From positions 1 through 37,977 of the forward strand of contig JAHBMJ010000783.1 in the NCBI GenBank assembly GCA_018398765.1: DNA of 37,977 nt. The letters run 5' to 3'. The notes under the pieces are model-generated. The model was not told where the DNA came from. It made no database searches and worked only from the letters and a program-made list of their open reading frames with translations. Below are positions 1 through 10,628 of this stretch, piece by piece. This DNA comes from Chromera velia (taxonomy: Eukaryota; Sar; Chromeraceae). A program made the position numbers and the translations under genes. The first letter of the stretch is position 1; each line of letters starts with the position of its first letter.

Positions 1-560
1 AAAGAGAGAACGAAAGACATTAAGCAAGAAAGAAAGAGCGAGGAAGTCTGTCAGCAAGCGAGTCAGCTAGTGAAAGAGGCATTGAGTAAGTGGATGTCGC
101 TTGGTGTCTGTGTGAGTGAGCGAGCGGGTTGGTGTGTAAGTGACTGAGTGAGTGAGTGAATGAGTGAGTGAGCGACTGAACGAGTGAGCGAAGGAGCAGA
201 GGGAGGGAGGGAAGGAAGCTGGGATGAAAGCAGGCAGGAAAGGAGGCAGGTAGGGAGGGTCGGCGGAAAAGAGTGAGGGGGTGAGTGGATGAGCGAAGAA
301 GTGAGTGAGTCAGTAAGTCAGGGGAGGAAGGCAAGGATGAAGTGATGGAGGAAGGGATTGAGGAAGAGAGTGCGTAAGCAAGTGAGCAAGTGAGCGAGGA
401 GAGTCTTTTCAGCAAAAACTGTGAGCATGATTGATTGTGACCGGTCCAATCCAGGCCGGGAGAAGACGTAGTCCACATTTTTTCACGAAGAAACGTTAAT
501 TCCTGACAGAGACGGGCATGCATCAACAAACTGAATAGACGGAGGCAGAAAAGAAACAGA
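1..560. repeat. GAGT/TGAG-rich low-complexity DNA
   Basis: Imperfect short tandem units (TGAG, GAGT, GAAGGAGG and similar) fill most of this stretch. A long open frame on the minus strand here reads as Ser/Leu/Thr-rich low complexity and is a by-product of the repeat. I see no gene. Confidence 0.7.
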
Positions 561-607
561 CAGAAATACCAGGCCGATGCATATGTAAGACATTCAAGGA
601 GAGCTAC

Positions 608-922
608 ATGTATGCCTTGAATCGTCGCCTTCAGTCCCAGTCGACACTGAATGCTGCAAACATAGAGCGGGAACAGCTTAAGCGCTTAACGACTTTCCAA
701 GAATCTATGAAGACACACAAACAGTCGCAGACAGCTGTGCATTGCTTTGATGTCTCACTCGATGTTGGTGTGCAGCTGACAGTGTTGAAAGTTTTGGAGC
801 GAATCGAGAGGACAGGGATAGAGATTGATCATCGATGGCCGGCGGAGACGGCACTCTTTTTGTGGTCCCGAAAGAAGGCAACTCAACGACGTCTCAAAGT
901 TTTTCAAAAGAACAATGACTAG
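608..922 (+). CDS. Hypothetical ORF or exon, 104 codons
   Basis: This frame opens with ATG at 608 and closes with TAG at 920-922. Unlike its surroundings it has a mixed, protein-like composition, with charged helical stretches near the start and a basic C-terminus. I recognise no domain. It could be a small gene, the last exon of a gene lying to the left, or chance. No convincing splice acceptor directly abuts it and no coding neighbour supports it. Confidence 0.2.
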   Translation: MYALNRRLQSQSTLNAANIEREQLKRLTTFQESMKTHKQSQTAVHCFDVSLDVGVQLTVLKVLERIERTGIEIDHRWPAETALFLWSRKKATQRRLKVFQKNND

Positions 923-1797
923 ACGATCCCTCTTCCTTCTTCCTTAACACGTATGCTGAAAGAGTGCGACACGTATTGTTTGGCAGTACTGACTATAAAA
1001 CCATGTTAAAACCGCCTGCCTACTTTCGACGTACTGGCAGAAAGTGATAGAAAGTGATAGCGGATCAAACGAAGGTAAGTAGTTAATTTTTGATGCTTTT
1101 CTGAGCCAATGAGGAGCGGAGCTTTCCGGGGCCTTTTTCTTGACCAAAGCCCCATGCATCGTGGGCTCTGGGGAAAGTTTGGTAAGTGCCTCCCGCTTCG
1201 CTTTCCGGGGCTATGGGGGGGGGGGCTGTGCGGGGGGGTCAGGTTTCGGGGATTAGGTTTGGTTTGGGGCCGATCCGATCACCGCTGACCCGCGGGCGGG
1301 GAACACCGGCTGACGCACGCAAAGCCTGCCGCCCCAGCCAGCGTGCCATCAGCGTGCCGGATTCAAAGTAAATTTCAAAGTTCAAACTGCATGCACGGTT
1401 GATCGAAGGACGGTGAAAATTCAGTTTCCCATCAGTTTCCCTCAGGCAAAAAGTGCAAGGATGTGCCAGATCCGTGTGACATTTTCACTCTTCGAACAGC
1501 TGTTCCATTTTCGAATACACACGGTTGCCTGAGGAGCGACCGCAAACAGGTAAAACAACACCACACCATGGCCGTCCCACCTGATGCACCCTAAGTAAGA
1601 TGCACGGCAAGCGGGGAAGGTAGCGGGCCAGCAGACTGCCTCTGCTGCCCCAACGCGTACCAGACTCATCACTAATTTTCCGCCAGTCTCGCCGTCCTCC
1701 AGGGAGGCCCCTGTGTTTACACAGGACCGTTGTGGGTCTGCGTGCATTTTCTGAAGAATTGTCGTTTCGGTTGTCGAAGGTCAGAAAGTAGAGAAGG
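923..1797. other. Gene-free upstream flank of the kinase gene
   Basis: No supported gene is seen. Positions 1186-1371 are GC-rich with a G-run near 1207-1216. The 3' part presumably holds the promoter and 5' UTR of the kinase gene. An in-frame TAG at 1789-1791 lies just before the chosen kinase ATG at 1798, which supports that start. I find no TATA-like or other promoter motif that I would defend. Confidence 0.4.
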
Positions 1798-2787
1798 ATG
1801 GCGTTGCTTGATGAGAAAGACAAGAAACAGTCGGACAGTCTTCAGGTGATCCTCGACGACTATCTGTCGGGCCGTGATATCGAGTTTGGATCTCCAGGAC
1901 AGGAACCCTCGGAGATTTTTGAACTCCAGAAGGAACTCGGCAAGGTAGGTAGGTGGGTAGGTAAGGTGGAGACATGGAAAGCAAGTGTGACCGACCGCGT
2001 GAGACAAGAACAGAAGAGAGGCCTCGCTGGCTCCTTACCCCGGCCTCATTTTATGTTTGCACGGGGATGATAGCTCGGTGGTCTTGCGCCTGTCGCCCCT
2101 GCTGCCCTGATTCCTTTGTCGCCGGCCGTTCCACAAACGCCTCCGCTTTCACACACATCTAGTCCGTCTCGCTGCATCACAAGCTGACATCTCCCGAACC
2201 AGAGCTTCTGTATGCATCCGTGTACTTTGTACGATAAAGTCCGCCCTTCCGTTAATCTATTCGTTTTTTGTTCTTTTACAGAGGGGTAGACTACCAATAA
2301 ACCTCGAAAGAGAGAATCCGTATGATCTTATATGAAGTAGGAGGGAAAGGACGCCAGTGCGACCAACACCGAGCCGCCGCCCCCAGGCCCCCCATTCCTT
2401 CCAGGAGAAGCATGGACGTGCGTTCTAGGCGACAATCAGAACATGATACTCAGAGAAATGATCATGATCGTCTTCCTCATTGTCCTTCTTCGCTACTTGA
2501 TTACGCCATTTTGTATCCTCCGCTGTTTTGCACAGGGAACTTACGGGCGGGTGTACCAGGCTCGTGAGAGGGCGACGGGTCGAATTTTCGGCATCAAGGT
2601 CGTGGAGAACGGGAGTGCAGAGATCAAGCAAGAGATAGACATCATGAGGGAATGCAGAAACCAAAACATCGTCGCATACTACGCAGCTATGATGTTCGAC
2701 CAGACTCTCTGGGTCAGTCAGTCTGTTAGACAGACAGACACTCGCCATACCTCTGGAAAGTCGCTTTCACTCGACCCGTTCTCGTTC

Positions 2788-2853
<66 letters not shown>

Positions 2854-3106
2854 GCGCGGCATCTCTTCTCCATCCTCCAAGGGAATTTCTTTTCGTGCGT
2901 CAGGATCCACGGGTGCTGCAAACTCATATGCGTTTGCTGCAGTGAGATCGGCCTGATTGGGTTCTCTCCAGTTGTTGCGTGCATACAGTGACCGTCATGC
3001 TGAGGCACATCCACGTGTTATTGTAGTCAGGCGTGGTATCTCCTCCTGCCCCTTTTCTTTCCTTCTTTCCTTCTTTCTTTCTTTCTTTCTTTCTTTCTTT
3101 TTCTTT

Positions 3107-3138
<32 letters not shown>

Positions 3139-3186
3139 TCGTTCGTTCGTTCGTTCGTTCGTTCTTTCATTCATTCTTTCTTTCAT

Positions 3187-3221
<35 letters not shown>

Positions 3222-3330
3222 GTCTTTCTTTCTTTCTTTCTGTCTTTCTTTCTGTCTTTCTTTCTGTCTTTCTGTCTTTCTTTCTGTCTTTCTGTCTTTC
3301 TGTCTTTCTGTCTTTCTGTCTTTCTGTCTG

Positions 3331-3365
<35 letters not shown>

Positions 3366-3366
3366 G

Positions 3367-3397
<31 letters not shown>

Positions 3398-3796
3398 GTC
3401 TTTCCTTCTTTCTTTTGCAGATCATCATGGAGTTTTGTGCGCTGGGGGCTTTGACGGATGTGATGCGGCACATCCGTAGGCCGTTGCAGGAGGCCGAGAT
3501 AGCTGCGGTGATGAAGGCGACTTTGTCAGCCTTGACGTACTTGCACAAGAGCAAAAAGATGCACAGAGATGTGAAGGCGTCCAACATCTGCCTAACAGCG
3601 GATGGAAGGGCCAAGCTGGTCGACTTTGGTGTCGCTGCACGACTCGAGAGCACATGGGCAAAGAAGAGCACACAGATCGGTGGGAAGCGAGGGGGGGGNG
3701 GGGGGGGGGGGGAGGGGAGAGAGAGGGACAAAAGTCGAATGCCGGGAGGGTCCGTTTGTTTTGTTCGTTTCTTCTGTCATATGGCCTTTGTTGTTT

Positions 3797-3828
<32 letters not shown>

Positions 3829-5150
3829 GTTTCTTCCCCTCCCTTCTTTTCTTGCTGTCATTCCTTTTCTTCTTCCTCGATGCCTCGGTTCCGCCTTCCT
3901 TCTAAAAGCCTTTTCTGATTCCGGCATCTGCACAGGAAGATTTTTCCTTTGCCCCCCCGCCTCTTCACTGCTGCTGTTCCTTGACAGGCTCCCCCTACTG
4001 GATGGCCCCGGAAGTTATTCGGGACGCTGTTTATGACTTGAAGGTCAGTCGGTTATAATAATGCAACGCAACAGAAGAGAAGGGAAAAGAAGAGAGGGTA
4101 GAGGATGGAAGAGGAGAGAGAGAATGCTTTGGGGCGACTGTCTGTAACGGAAGTCTCTTTGTGAGGGCATGCAGTGCAGTGGTCAGGTCTCAAAGTCCCA
4201 TTTGTTTTGCGTGCCCTTCCATATTTGTCTGCTTCCTGCCTTTCTTCTTTCGTTCTTTCCTTCTTTCCTTCCTTCCGTCCCTCCTTCCTTCCTTCTCTTC
4301 GCTCATTTTGTCTGTCCATTAGCTCATACTGCGTACGCGCGTTGTCGTACGAAAGTGTCTCGTTTTTCTCGTTCAAAATTGAAAGAATGTCTGCGTGCTC
4401 CTTCCTGGGAACATTTCCTTTCCTTCCCTCTTGTTGTGTTTCCCCCCGTGTCTCTCTCGGACATCGACATACACACGCACGCACATACACACACATACAG
4501 AGGGAGATGGATGGGTAGAAGGGGGGACAGGGAGAACGTTGTCCTGATCATGCACAGAATGGATTTTTTTTTCTCTCTCTCCACACCACACCTGTCTTCC
4601 TTCTTCTCTTCTTGTCTGCATGACCGCAGGCGGACATCTGGAGTCTCGGCATCACCTGTGTCGAGCTTGCAGAGGGCCAGCCGCCCCTCTCTCACATCCA
4701 CCCAGTGAGGGTGGGTCTCTCGGTCGATCGGCACTCACTCCATCCATATTCATGCAGCGACAACAGACAGGAAGGACGAGAGAGAAAAGCAACGGCGCAC
4801 AAACTCAGAAATGTCCCTCCTCCACAAATGCAGTCACAGAACCCATGTGTGTGAATCATGCAGCAGCACAAATGAGAAAGAAGAAAGGCGAGGAGGTCGT
4901 CCTGTATTTCTGCCATTCATTTCCCTCCCTCCGTGTTCTGACTGCCGACACTTCCTGTCTTGCTTTCTACTTCCGCGTCCTCCCTTATGCTTCCTGACTA
5001 ACCAAGCCTCTTCTCCTCAGCTGCTCTCTGGGGTTTGCCGACTGAGTGACTGACTGACTGACTGACTGACTGACTGATTGGAGGATTGTGGATGACTCAG
5101 ATATTTGTCCTTGGATACCGCTTCTTCCTTCCTTTCTTTCTTTCTTCCTC

Positions 5151-5195
<45 letters not shown>

Positions 5196-5669
5196 TTTTT
5201 CGTCCAATCCACCTTTCTCCTTCTTGTTCCAAACTTCTCTTTTCTCCGTGCATCATTCTCCTTGGGTACCTCTGTTCGTGTTTGTGTATTTGTGCGTAGA
5301 TGTGGTTGCTTCTCTCTCTGCCCGCCCCTCTTCCGCTGTGTGCGAGGGCGCGCGTGCGTGCGTGTGTGTACGTATACAAGCGAGGGTTTGCCTTCATGTT
5401 TGTGTCCATGTGCGGTTACCTGCCTTTCTGCTGCCGTCTTGTTTGTGTGTGCTGGCCTGCAGGCGATGTTTGTGATCAGCTCAACACCCCCCTCCGGGTT
5501 GAGCAAGCCTGAAAACTGGAGCGATGAGTTCAACTCATTCGTCAAAAGGTGGGTCGGGTCACACACATATCCACAGACAAAACACGTGCAGGCATTCCGC
5601 CTGCCTGTTGTTGGTTCCTCTGCACACACACACACACACACACATAAAAAGAGAGAGAGAGAGAGAGCG

Positions 5670-5704
<35 letters not shown>

Positions 5705-7397
5705 CTGTGTGTCTGTGTGTGTCCGCGTGTGTGTGTGTGGTCATTTTCTTCTTCTGCATGATTTCACATGGAGCGGGCCTCTGCTCTTGAGTCGTTGGCT
5801 TGTGAGGAAGACGAAAGTGCGAAGTGGCAATTCGTAAAGGAATAAATGAATCGATGAAGGGATTGGTGCGTGGGGGCATTTCTTTGCGTGCAGGTGTTTG
5901 CATCCTACCTCAGATGGGCGTGCTGACACTTCGGAGCTTCTCGATCATCCGTTTATCAGAAGGGGACGGCCGTCTTCTCAGTCTCAGACAGAGCAGGAGG
6001 GAATGGGGGGGGCTTCTCAAGCTCCCTCATCCCCGTCCTCTTCTCAATCTCCCCCTGGGGCATCTAAGACGAAACATCTAGATGTAGAAGACGTAGACTC
6101 GAGATGCCGTCTCTCGGGCAGTTGGGTTTCTGTAGGCACAGAGACCCCGGGGGAGGAGACGGAGGAGTCCTCTGCTCCTGCAGTTCTTCTCGAATTAGCA
6201 AGAGAGGCCCAGAAAGCGGAGGAAGAAGAAGCACGGAACCCACACAGTAGCAGAAACGGGATCGGAGAGCAAATCGCACTCCAGGCTCTCGATGCTGTGG
6301 CAGTTCCTCTCGCGGCCTCTGCTGCCTCCGCACCCGGGGGGGGCGGGTGGGAGGGGCCGTCTGCAGTGCCGGTCTCTCTTTCCGGCTCGGAGGCACGGAA
6401 GTTGTCCACCTCAGGGGACCAGTGGGGAACAGTAGAGAGACGGCCGGGGCCCTCGGCTCCCGTGCCCTCCCCACCCCCAGAGGGCCCCGGCCTCTCCACG
6501 CCTCCCCTGCAACCGCAACAAGCTCCTCTCCCCGGCCAATCGGTTTGGGGCGCTGCTGGTCAGAGGACAGTTGTGAGAAGGGAAGACCTGCTGATGGTCA
6601 AGCAGACAATACAGCAGCAGCAGCAACAGCAGCAGTCAACAGAAGTTGGGGGAGGGGGGAGCAGCAGTAGTAGTGGGGGGCAGGGGTCACCGTCACCAGA
6701 AGGGGGGAAAGAAATTTCAGGGGCCACTGCACGGTCGGCGGTTCAGACTCAAATCCACAGGCCGGGTGGGGGGGGGGGGGGGGGAAAGTTCATGGGTTTT
6801 CTTTTTCGAGGGGGTGCGGAGACGGGAACAGAAGAAGGGAAAGTTCCTGGCGGGCGTGAGAGGTCCCCAACAGCAGATGATGTTGAAGGCGGTGCACGCG
6901 ATCATTCGATTTCTGCTGAAGTTCCTCGAGACACCCCTTCGTCTTCTTCCTCTGTTCCTATTGTTGTCTCCCCCTCCGTCCAGTCCGATAGGACGCGTGT
7001 GAATTCGAATAGAAGTCTACGGGAAAAAGGGGATTCGATTATGGTTGGAGGGAAGGGGGGAGAGGATAGTGGGAGTCCGTTGCAGACCCTCCAGGGGGCC
7101 TCAACGGCAGAGAGAACGAATTCAGAGAATCCCAGTGCGGCAGGAACGACGGTGAGGGACTCGTTGTTGTCCGCCCCCGAGTCGCCGTTTCATCGTCACT
7201 CGTCAATTGTGATCTCCTCCGAGGGGTATGATCCCCCGGAATTGAGTGAGGGCTTATCCATAGGGGAGGGGGGGGCCGAGGGTGGGGGGGATCCCTTGAG
7301 GGCCTCTGTGCAGGTTCCAGGTGATTTGAGTATGGACAACTTGGAAGAGGAAGGAAATTTGATGGCGGCATTGGAGTCCATTCGGAAGGGAATTTGA
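1798..7397 (+). CDS. STE20-family MST/Hippo-like Ser/Thr protein kinase, 7 exons, about 769 aa
   Basis: The exons I read are 1798-1944, 2536-2712, 3421-3679, 3988-4043, 4630-4710, 5463-5548 and 5894-7397. All introns are GT-AG and the joined frame stays open to TGA at 7395-7397. The kinase domain spans about residues 42-298. It has the glycine loop LGKGTYGRV (47-55), the ATP lysine K70 in FGIKVV, the helix-C glutamate E82, HRDVKASN with catalytic D158, DFG at 176-178, T192 at the site of MST autophosphorylation, then SPYWMAPE and ADIWSLGI. Order and spacing match the MST/GCK group of STE20 kinases, which are cytosolic and phosphorylate downstream kinases. The remaining roughly 470 residues are Gly/Ser/Glu-rich with a polyglutamine run near residue 510. 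I see no complete SARAH domain. The kinase call is firm; Hippo orthology is an inference. Confidence 0.9.
2795..2851. repeat. (GT)n microsatellite in kinase intron 2
   Basis: A nearly pure GT dinucleotide run lies about 80 bases after the exon 2 donor. Confidence 0.95.
3057..3415. repeat. (TTTC)n with TTTCTGTC variants, about 360 bp, ending at the intron 2 acceptor
   Basis: A pyrimidine-only tract on the coding strand runs to the TTTTGCAG acceptor at 3413-3420. Internal blocks change from TTTC to GTTC to TTTCTGTC. Open frames inside it on either strand (Phe/Leu/Ser-rich or Lys/Glu/Arg-rich) are artefacts of the repeat. Confidence 0.95.
3691..3712. repeat. Poly-G run with one ambiguous base (N at 3699) in kinase intron 3
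   Basis: A G homopolymer starts eleven bases into intron 3. The single N probably marks uncertain homopolymer length. Because it is intronic it does not affect the reading frame. Confidence 0.9.
3797..3828. repeat. (TTTC)n in kinase intron 3
   Basis: A short TTTC run on the coding strand, with pyrimidine-rich sequence continuing to the acceptor at 3986-3987. Confidence 0.9.
5041..5078. repeat. (GACT)n microsatellite in kinase intron 5
   Basis: About nine tandem GACT units with slight decay at both ends. Confidence 0.9.
5138..5193. repeat. (TTTC)n in kinase intron 5
   Basis: A TTTC run in the same orientation as those in introns 2 and 3, that is, pyrimidines on the transcribed gene's sense strand. 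Confidence 0.9.
5623..5740. repeat. Compound (CA)n-(GA)n-(GT)n microsatellite in kinase intron 6
   Basis: Successive CA, GA and GT blocks. The CA and GT arms are complementary and could pair in the transcript. Confidence 0.9.
6612..6635 (+). repeat. (CAG)n encoding polyglutamine in the kinase tail
   Basis: CAG repeats with one CAA interruption lie in frame in exon 7 and encode a run of eight glutamines, followed by Gly and Ser runs. Confidence 0.9.
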
Positions 7398-7638
7398 TTG
7401 GAGTGCTTCTTGAGGTTTTTTTTTCTTTTTTTGAAGGGGGGGGAGGGGACTGTAATTGCGTGGGAATCATCAGGTGTCTGCGCATTCATGGAACACTCAC
7501 AATAGAGAATAAGTGGTGGGCGGACACGGTATCGGAGAGTCGGGCAGGGAGTCAGTGACAAAGGGTTTGTGGCTGCAGTGTGTGAGTGTGTTTTTGAATA
7601 TGCGTCCGCATGTGTGTACATCTCTGAACTCGCGCATG

Positions 7639-7645
7639 TGCGCGC

Positions 7646-7692
<47 letters not shown>
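7639..7692. repeat. (CG)n followed by (TG)n
   Basis: Alternating purine-pyrimidine tract of about nine CG units followed by about sixteen TG units, a sequence type able to form Z-DNA. Confidence 0.9.
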
Positions 7693-7699
<7 letters not shown>

Positions 7700-8003
7700 G
7701 TTGTTCTGTTTGTGTTTTGTCGTGTTGTGTCTGCCATGTATTGATAATTTTTCTTTCGCTCTTTTTGCATGTAACGTCAGTCACTTGCATTACCTTCTTC
7801 GTCCCCCCTCTTCGCGGAGCCATGGGCAGTTGCGACACGTTCTTGTCGGTTTTTTTTGTACGGGTCAAGGGGTAACGGTTGAGGAACCGTAAGATTTTTC
7901 TTTTTGTATGTCCCACCCCTGTCCCTCCCTGAATGTATACCTCTCTTGTGTTGTTCCTGTTGTTTGTGTGCATCTGCCGTCTCCAAGGGTGTGCGAATGG
8001 ACA

Positions 8004-8009
8004 AATAAA
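8004..8009 (+). terminator. Candidate polyadenylation signal AATAAA for the kinase gene
   Basis: This is the first clear AATAAA downstream of the kinase stop, about 607 bases away and followed by T-rich sequence. The assignment rests on the motif alone. Confidence 0.3.
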
Positions 8010-8454
8010 TTTTCTATTTGATTCAGGTGGTTCGGATTTTTGAAGATTGAGAGGTTCTTCATGACTGCAGTGGCTGCCTTGCTGGTGTCTGTCCGTCTGT
8101 CTGTTTACGTACGTGTGTTGGTAAGGTCCAACGCAAAAGAAAGGAAGGTGTATCGATCCGAGAGGGGACTCTCCGATCGCGAGAGAGAGAGAAAACGGTT
8201 CAGGGGCAGGACAAATCGGTCTCTGTCCTTCTGCCAATGTCCTTGTTGAAGTACACAAGCAGCTAACTGTATGTTGGGAAAGACGCACAAAGATGATCCA
8301 CCCATGTGCAGCTGCAGGCAGACAAAAGGAAGGAAAGTCTCCTCCCTCCCTCCCTCCCTCCCGCGTGGCGTGGAGAGGAGAGGAGACACTCTCTCTGTTC
8401 CTTCCTGAAGGGTCGGGCAGGGAGGAGGCGGAGGGGAATGAAGGAGAGTCAAAA

Positions 8455-8555
8455 CAGACAGACAGACAGGCAGACAGACAGACAGACAGGCAGACAGACA
8501 GACAGACAGACAGACAGACAGGCAGGCAGGCAGACAGACAGACAGACAGACAGAC
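8455..8555. repeat. (CAGA)n with CAGG variants
   Basis: About 25 tetranucleotide units. Translated frames across it are repeat artefacts. Confidence 0.95.
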
Positions 8556-9106
8556 ACATGAAAGTGTTCGATTCATTGTTGATTTACTAATTGAATGGTG
8601 ACAGCTGCTGGCCAAAGCGCCTGGCGTTGTCTCTCTTTCTTTCTGCTCCTTGTTCAAATGAAGGACTAGGTATTGGGTGCTGAATGCGTCGGACTCATGC
8701 TTGTGCGTGCGTCATTTGATACCGGAAGACTGGCTCGGTGCTGGCCTTCCTCGTGCGCGTTCGTTCAGATCGGTGGGCAGTCCTCCACCAGAGAGTGGAT
8801 GCTCACACGTACACTTTTGAGGGGGGTCAAAGGAAGACGGCAACAAAGCAAAGAGGACAGAACAAGAGGAAAGGAAGGGTTGTATGTATGATAAAAATGG
8901 ATCGCCCCCCACAAGAGCGATTGTAGAGAGGGGTGGGAGGGGGGGTCTCTATGCCATCCATTCGACTAGCCTCGATCAACTCACACAAAGGGAGGGAGGG
9001 AGGGCGTCATGAAACAAGCCTGCAGGGGGCGAGCCATGCAACGGGCAGACAATGACATGTGTGAGTAAGCATATACGTATGTGCACAAAATAAGTGAGTG
9101 CACGAA

Positions 9107-9157
9107 TGACAGAGAGAGAGAGGGAGAGAGAGAGAGAGAGACAGAGAGAGAGAAGCA
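9107..9157. repeat. (GA)n microsatellite
   Basis: A GA-rich run with a few GGGA interruptions. Confidence 0.9.
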
Positions 9158-9244
9158 GAAAACCAGATAGCCCTCCCTGCACGGATCGATAGAAGGATTC
9201 CTTTCTTTCGGTTCGCGCATGCAAAAATCGGCAAAGCCAAAGAC

Positions 9245-9302
<58 letters not shown>

Positions 9303-9345
9303 CTGTGTCTGTGTCTGTGTCTGTGCCTGTCTGTCTGTCTGTGTG
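9245..9345. repeat. (CT)n-(GT)n-(TGTC)n compound microsatellite
   Basis: CT units pass into GT units and then TGTC/CTGT units without a break. Confidence 0.9.
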
Positions 9346-9480
9346 GGTTTTCGCACAGAAGCAGAAGACAAGCCATTTGAATTCATTCAAGGAGCGCACA
9401 GCCTGCAAAGGTCGGGCGGTCCCATGCAGCAAAGGCTTTTTTTGGTTTTTTGTCTCATGAACGAATGAATGTGGGTGTCA

Positions 9481-10418
9481 TGTCATTCGAATTCACCACC
9501 CGTTTTCCTTCCTCACGCTGTTTATGCATGCGTGCATATTTTCCCTTCACTTAGCTCACTTTTCGCATTTGTCAACTGATCGACTGCTCATGCAGCATAG
9601 ATAGTTCTTCCGCGCAACGCAGACTTGGATATACTCAAGCTGCGGAGCTTGTCGAATCGGTGGGTTGACCAGAAAGAGTTCATGTGCCCATTCCATTCAA
9701 TTCAATTGAAGGAATGCTTAATTGATCCATTGATTGATTGATGCATTCCTGTCTGCCAGCCTGATTTAATGAGCTCGCTCGAATCAGTTCTATCGATGTC
9801 AAAAAGTGCATCGGTTGATTCAAGTTGTACACGTACGTCGACAGCCGGCTGAATCATAACTGTCAGGGTAACTTAAGTGATAGTGATAGTGATTCAATTG
9901 GTGCCCTAGGTAGAGCACTATCGCCATTCTACTAGAAGTCGCCTCTGCGAACGGCAAGCGGGGTATGTCTTAAACCCTAGTTTATACCCACCCGTCCATG
10001 CAAATTTAAAGACTAAGTTAAAGTTGAAACTTTCAGCAACAAATTTGTTATATTTTTAGCTCTCGCTCTCTTTGCTAGCTAGCAGGCTTAGTGTACCAGG
10101 CTGACTAGTCGGTACACCGGATTCTATAGACCAGATTAATAAATTAAATAAACATCCACAATGACTCCACATAACGTTTCACTTGAAGAATAAAACTAGG
10201 GGTAATTTAAAAAAAAAAAAATGGTTATTTTCAGCTTTTTCTTTTTTATTTTTTTTTTCTGATGTCAAACTAAATAATATGTTGTTTAAGCGTTGTTCAT
10301 GTGTTGCACGAGTCAACAAGTGTTATTTAAGTATTGTTATACTATTGTTTCTTTGTTATGATAATAAATAAATGGTGTTACACTCTTATACAAGTGCTAC
10401 TTTAGTGTTGCAAGGTGT
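9481..10418. other. AT-rich unassigned spacer
   Basis: The base composition drops sharply toward AT compared with the kinase region. Short A and T runs and a single telomere-like AAACCCTAG are present, but I find no open frame, inverted repeat or RNA gene. It could be an old degraded transposon, for which I have no proof. Confidence 0.35.
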
Positions 10419-10440
10419 TATTGAATGAATGAATGAATGA
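10418..10440 (-). repeat. ATTC-type tandem tail at the LINE 3' end
   Basis: Four to five copies of GAAT on the plus strand (ATTC on the element strand) end the homologous 3' UTR. Several LINE clades end in such short tandem tails instead of poly(A). Confidence 0.6.
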
Positions 10441-10628
10441 AGTTGGCTTTGCCAGAGTGGAGCCGTGCTCCCAGCAGCCCATGTTCATGCAAGAGATCGT
10501 CAATCACTCAACTCTAGAGGTAAGGCTAAGTGCGAGATCCCCTGAAGTGCTCGCTTGGTGAGCTCACGAGCAGCATGCGCGTTGTAAGTGGCAATATAAG
10601 ACTCAAACAGAAGAAGAAAAGGTCGCGT

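Larger units (their letters stand above)
7398..9480. other. Gene-free microsatellite region, including the likely kinase 3' UTR
   Basis: No coding frame here survives removal of repeats. The first roughly 600 bases are probably the kinase 3' UTR. The rest holds (CG)n(TG)n, (CAGA)n, (GA)n and (CT)n(GT)n runs listed separately. A 386-codon minus-strand frame at 7497-8657 passes through several of these repeats and I do not accept it as a gene. Confidence 0.55.

Noticed and set aside
20-529. Minus-strand ORF of 169 codons
   Set aside because: Composed of Ser/Leu/Thr/His runs from the GAGT-type repeat; no protein-like sequence.
2957-3479. Long Phe/Leu/Ser-rich and Lys/Glu/Arg-rich ORFs on both strands
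   Set aside because: They are the TTTC microsatellite of kinase intron 2 read in several frames.
7497-8657. Minus-strand ORF of 386 codons
   Set aside because: Runs through CAGA and GC/GT repeats with Cys/Leu/Ser and His/Thr runs; no domain and no splice context.
9971-9985. Telomere-like AAACCCTAG
   Set aside because: A single unit without tandem repeats.
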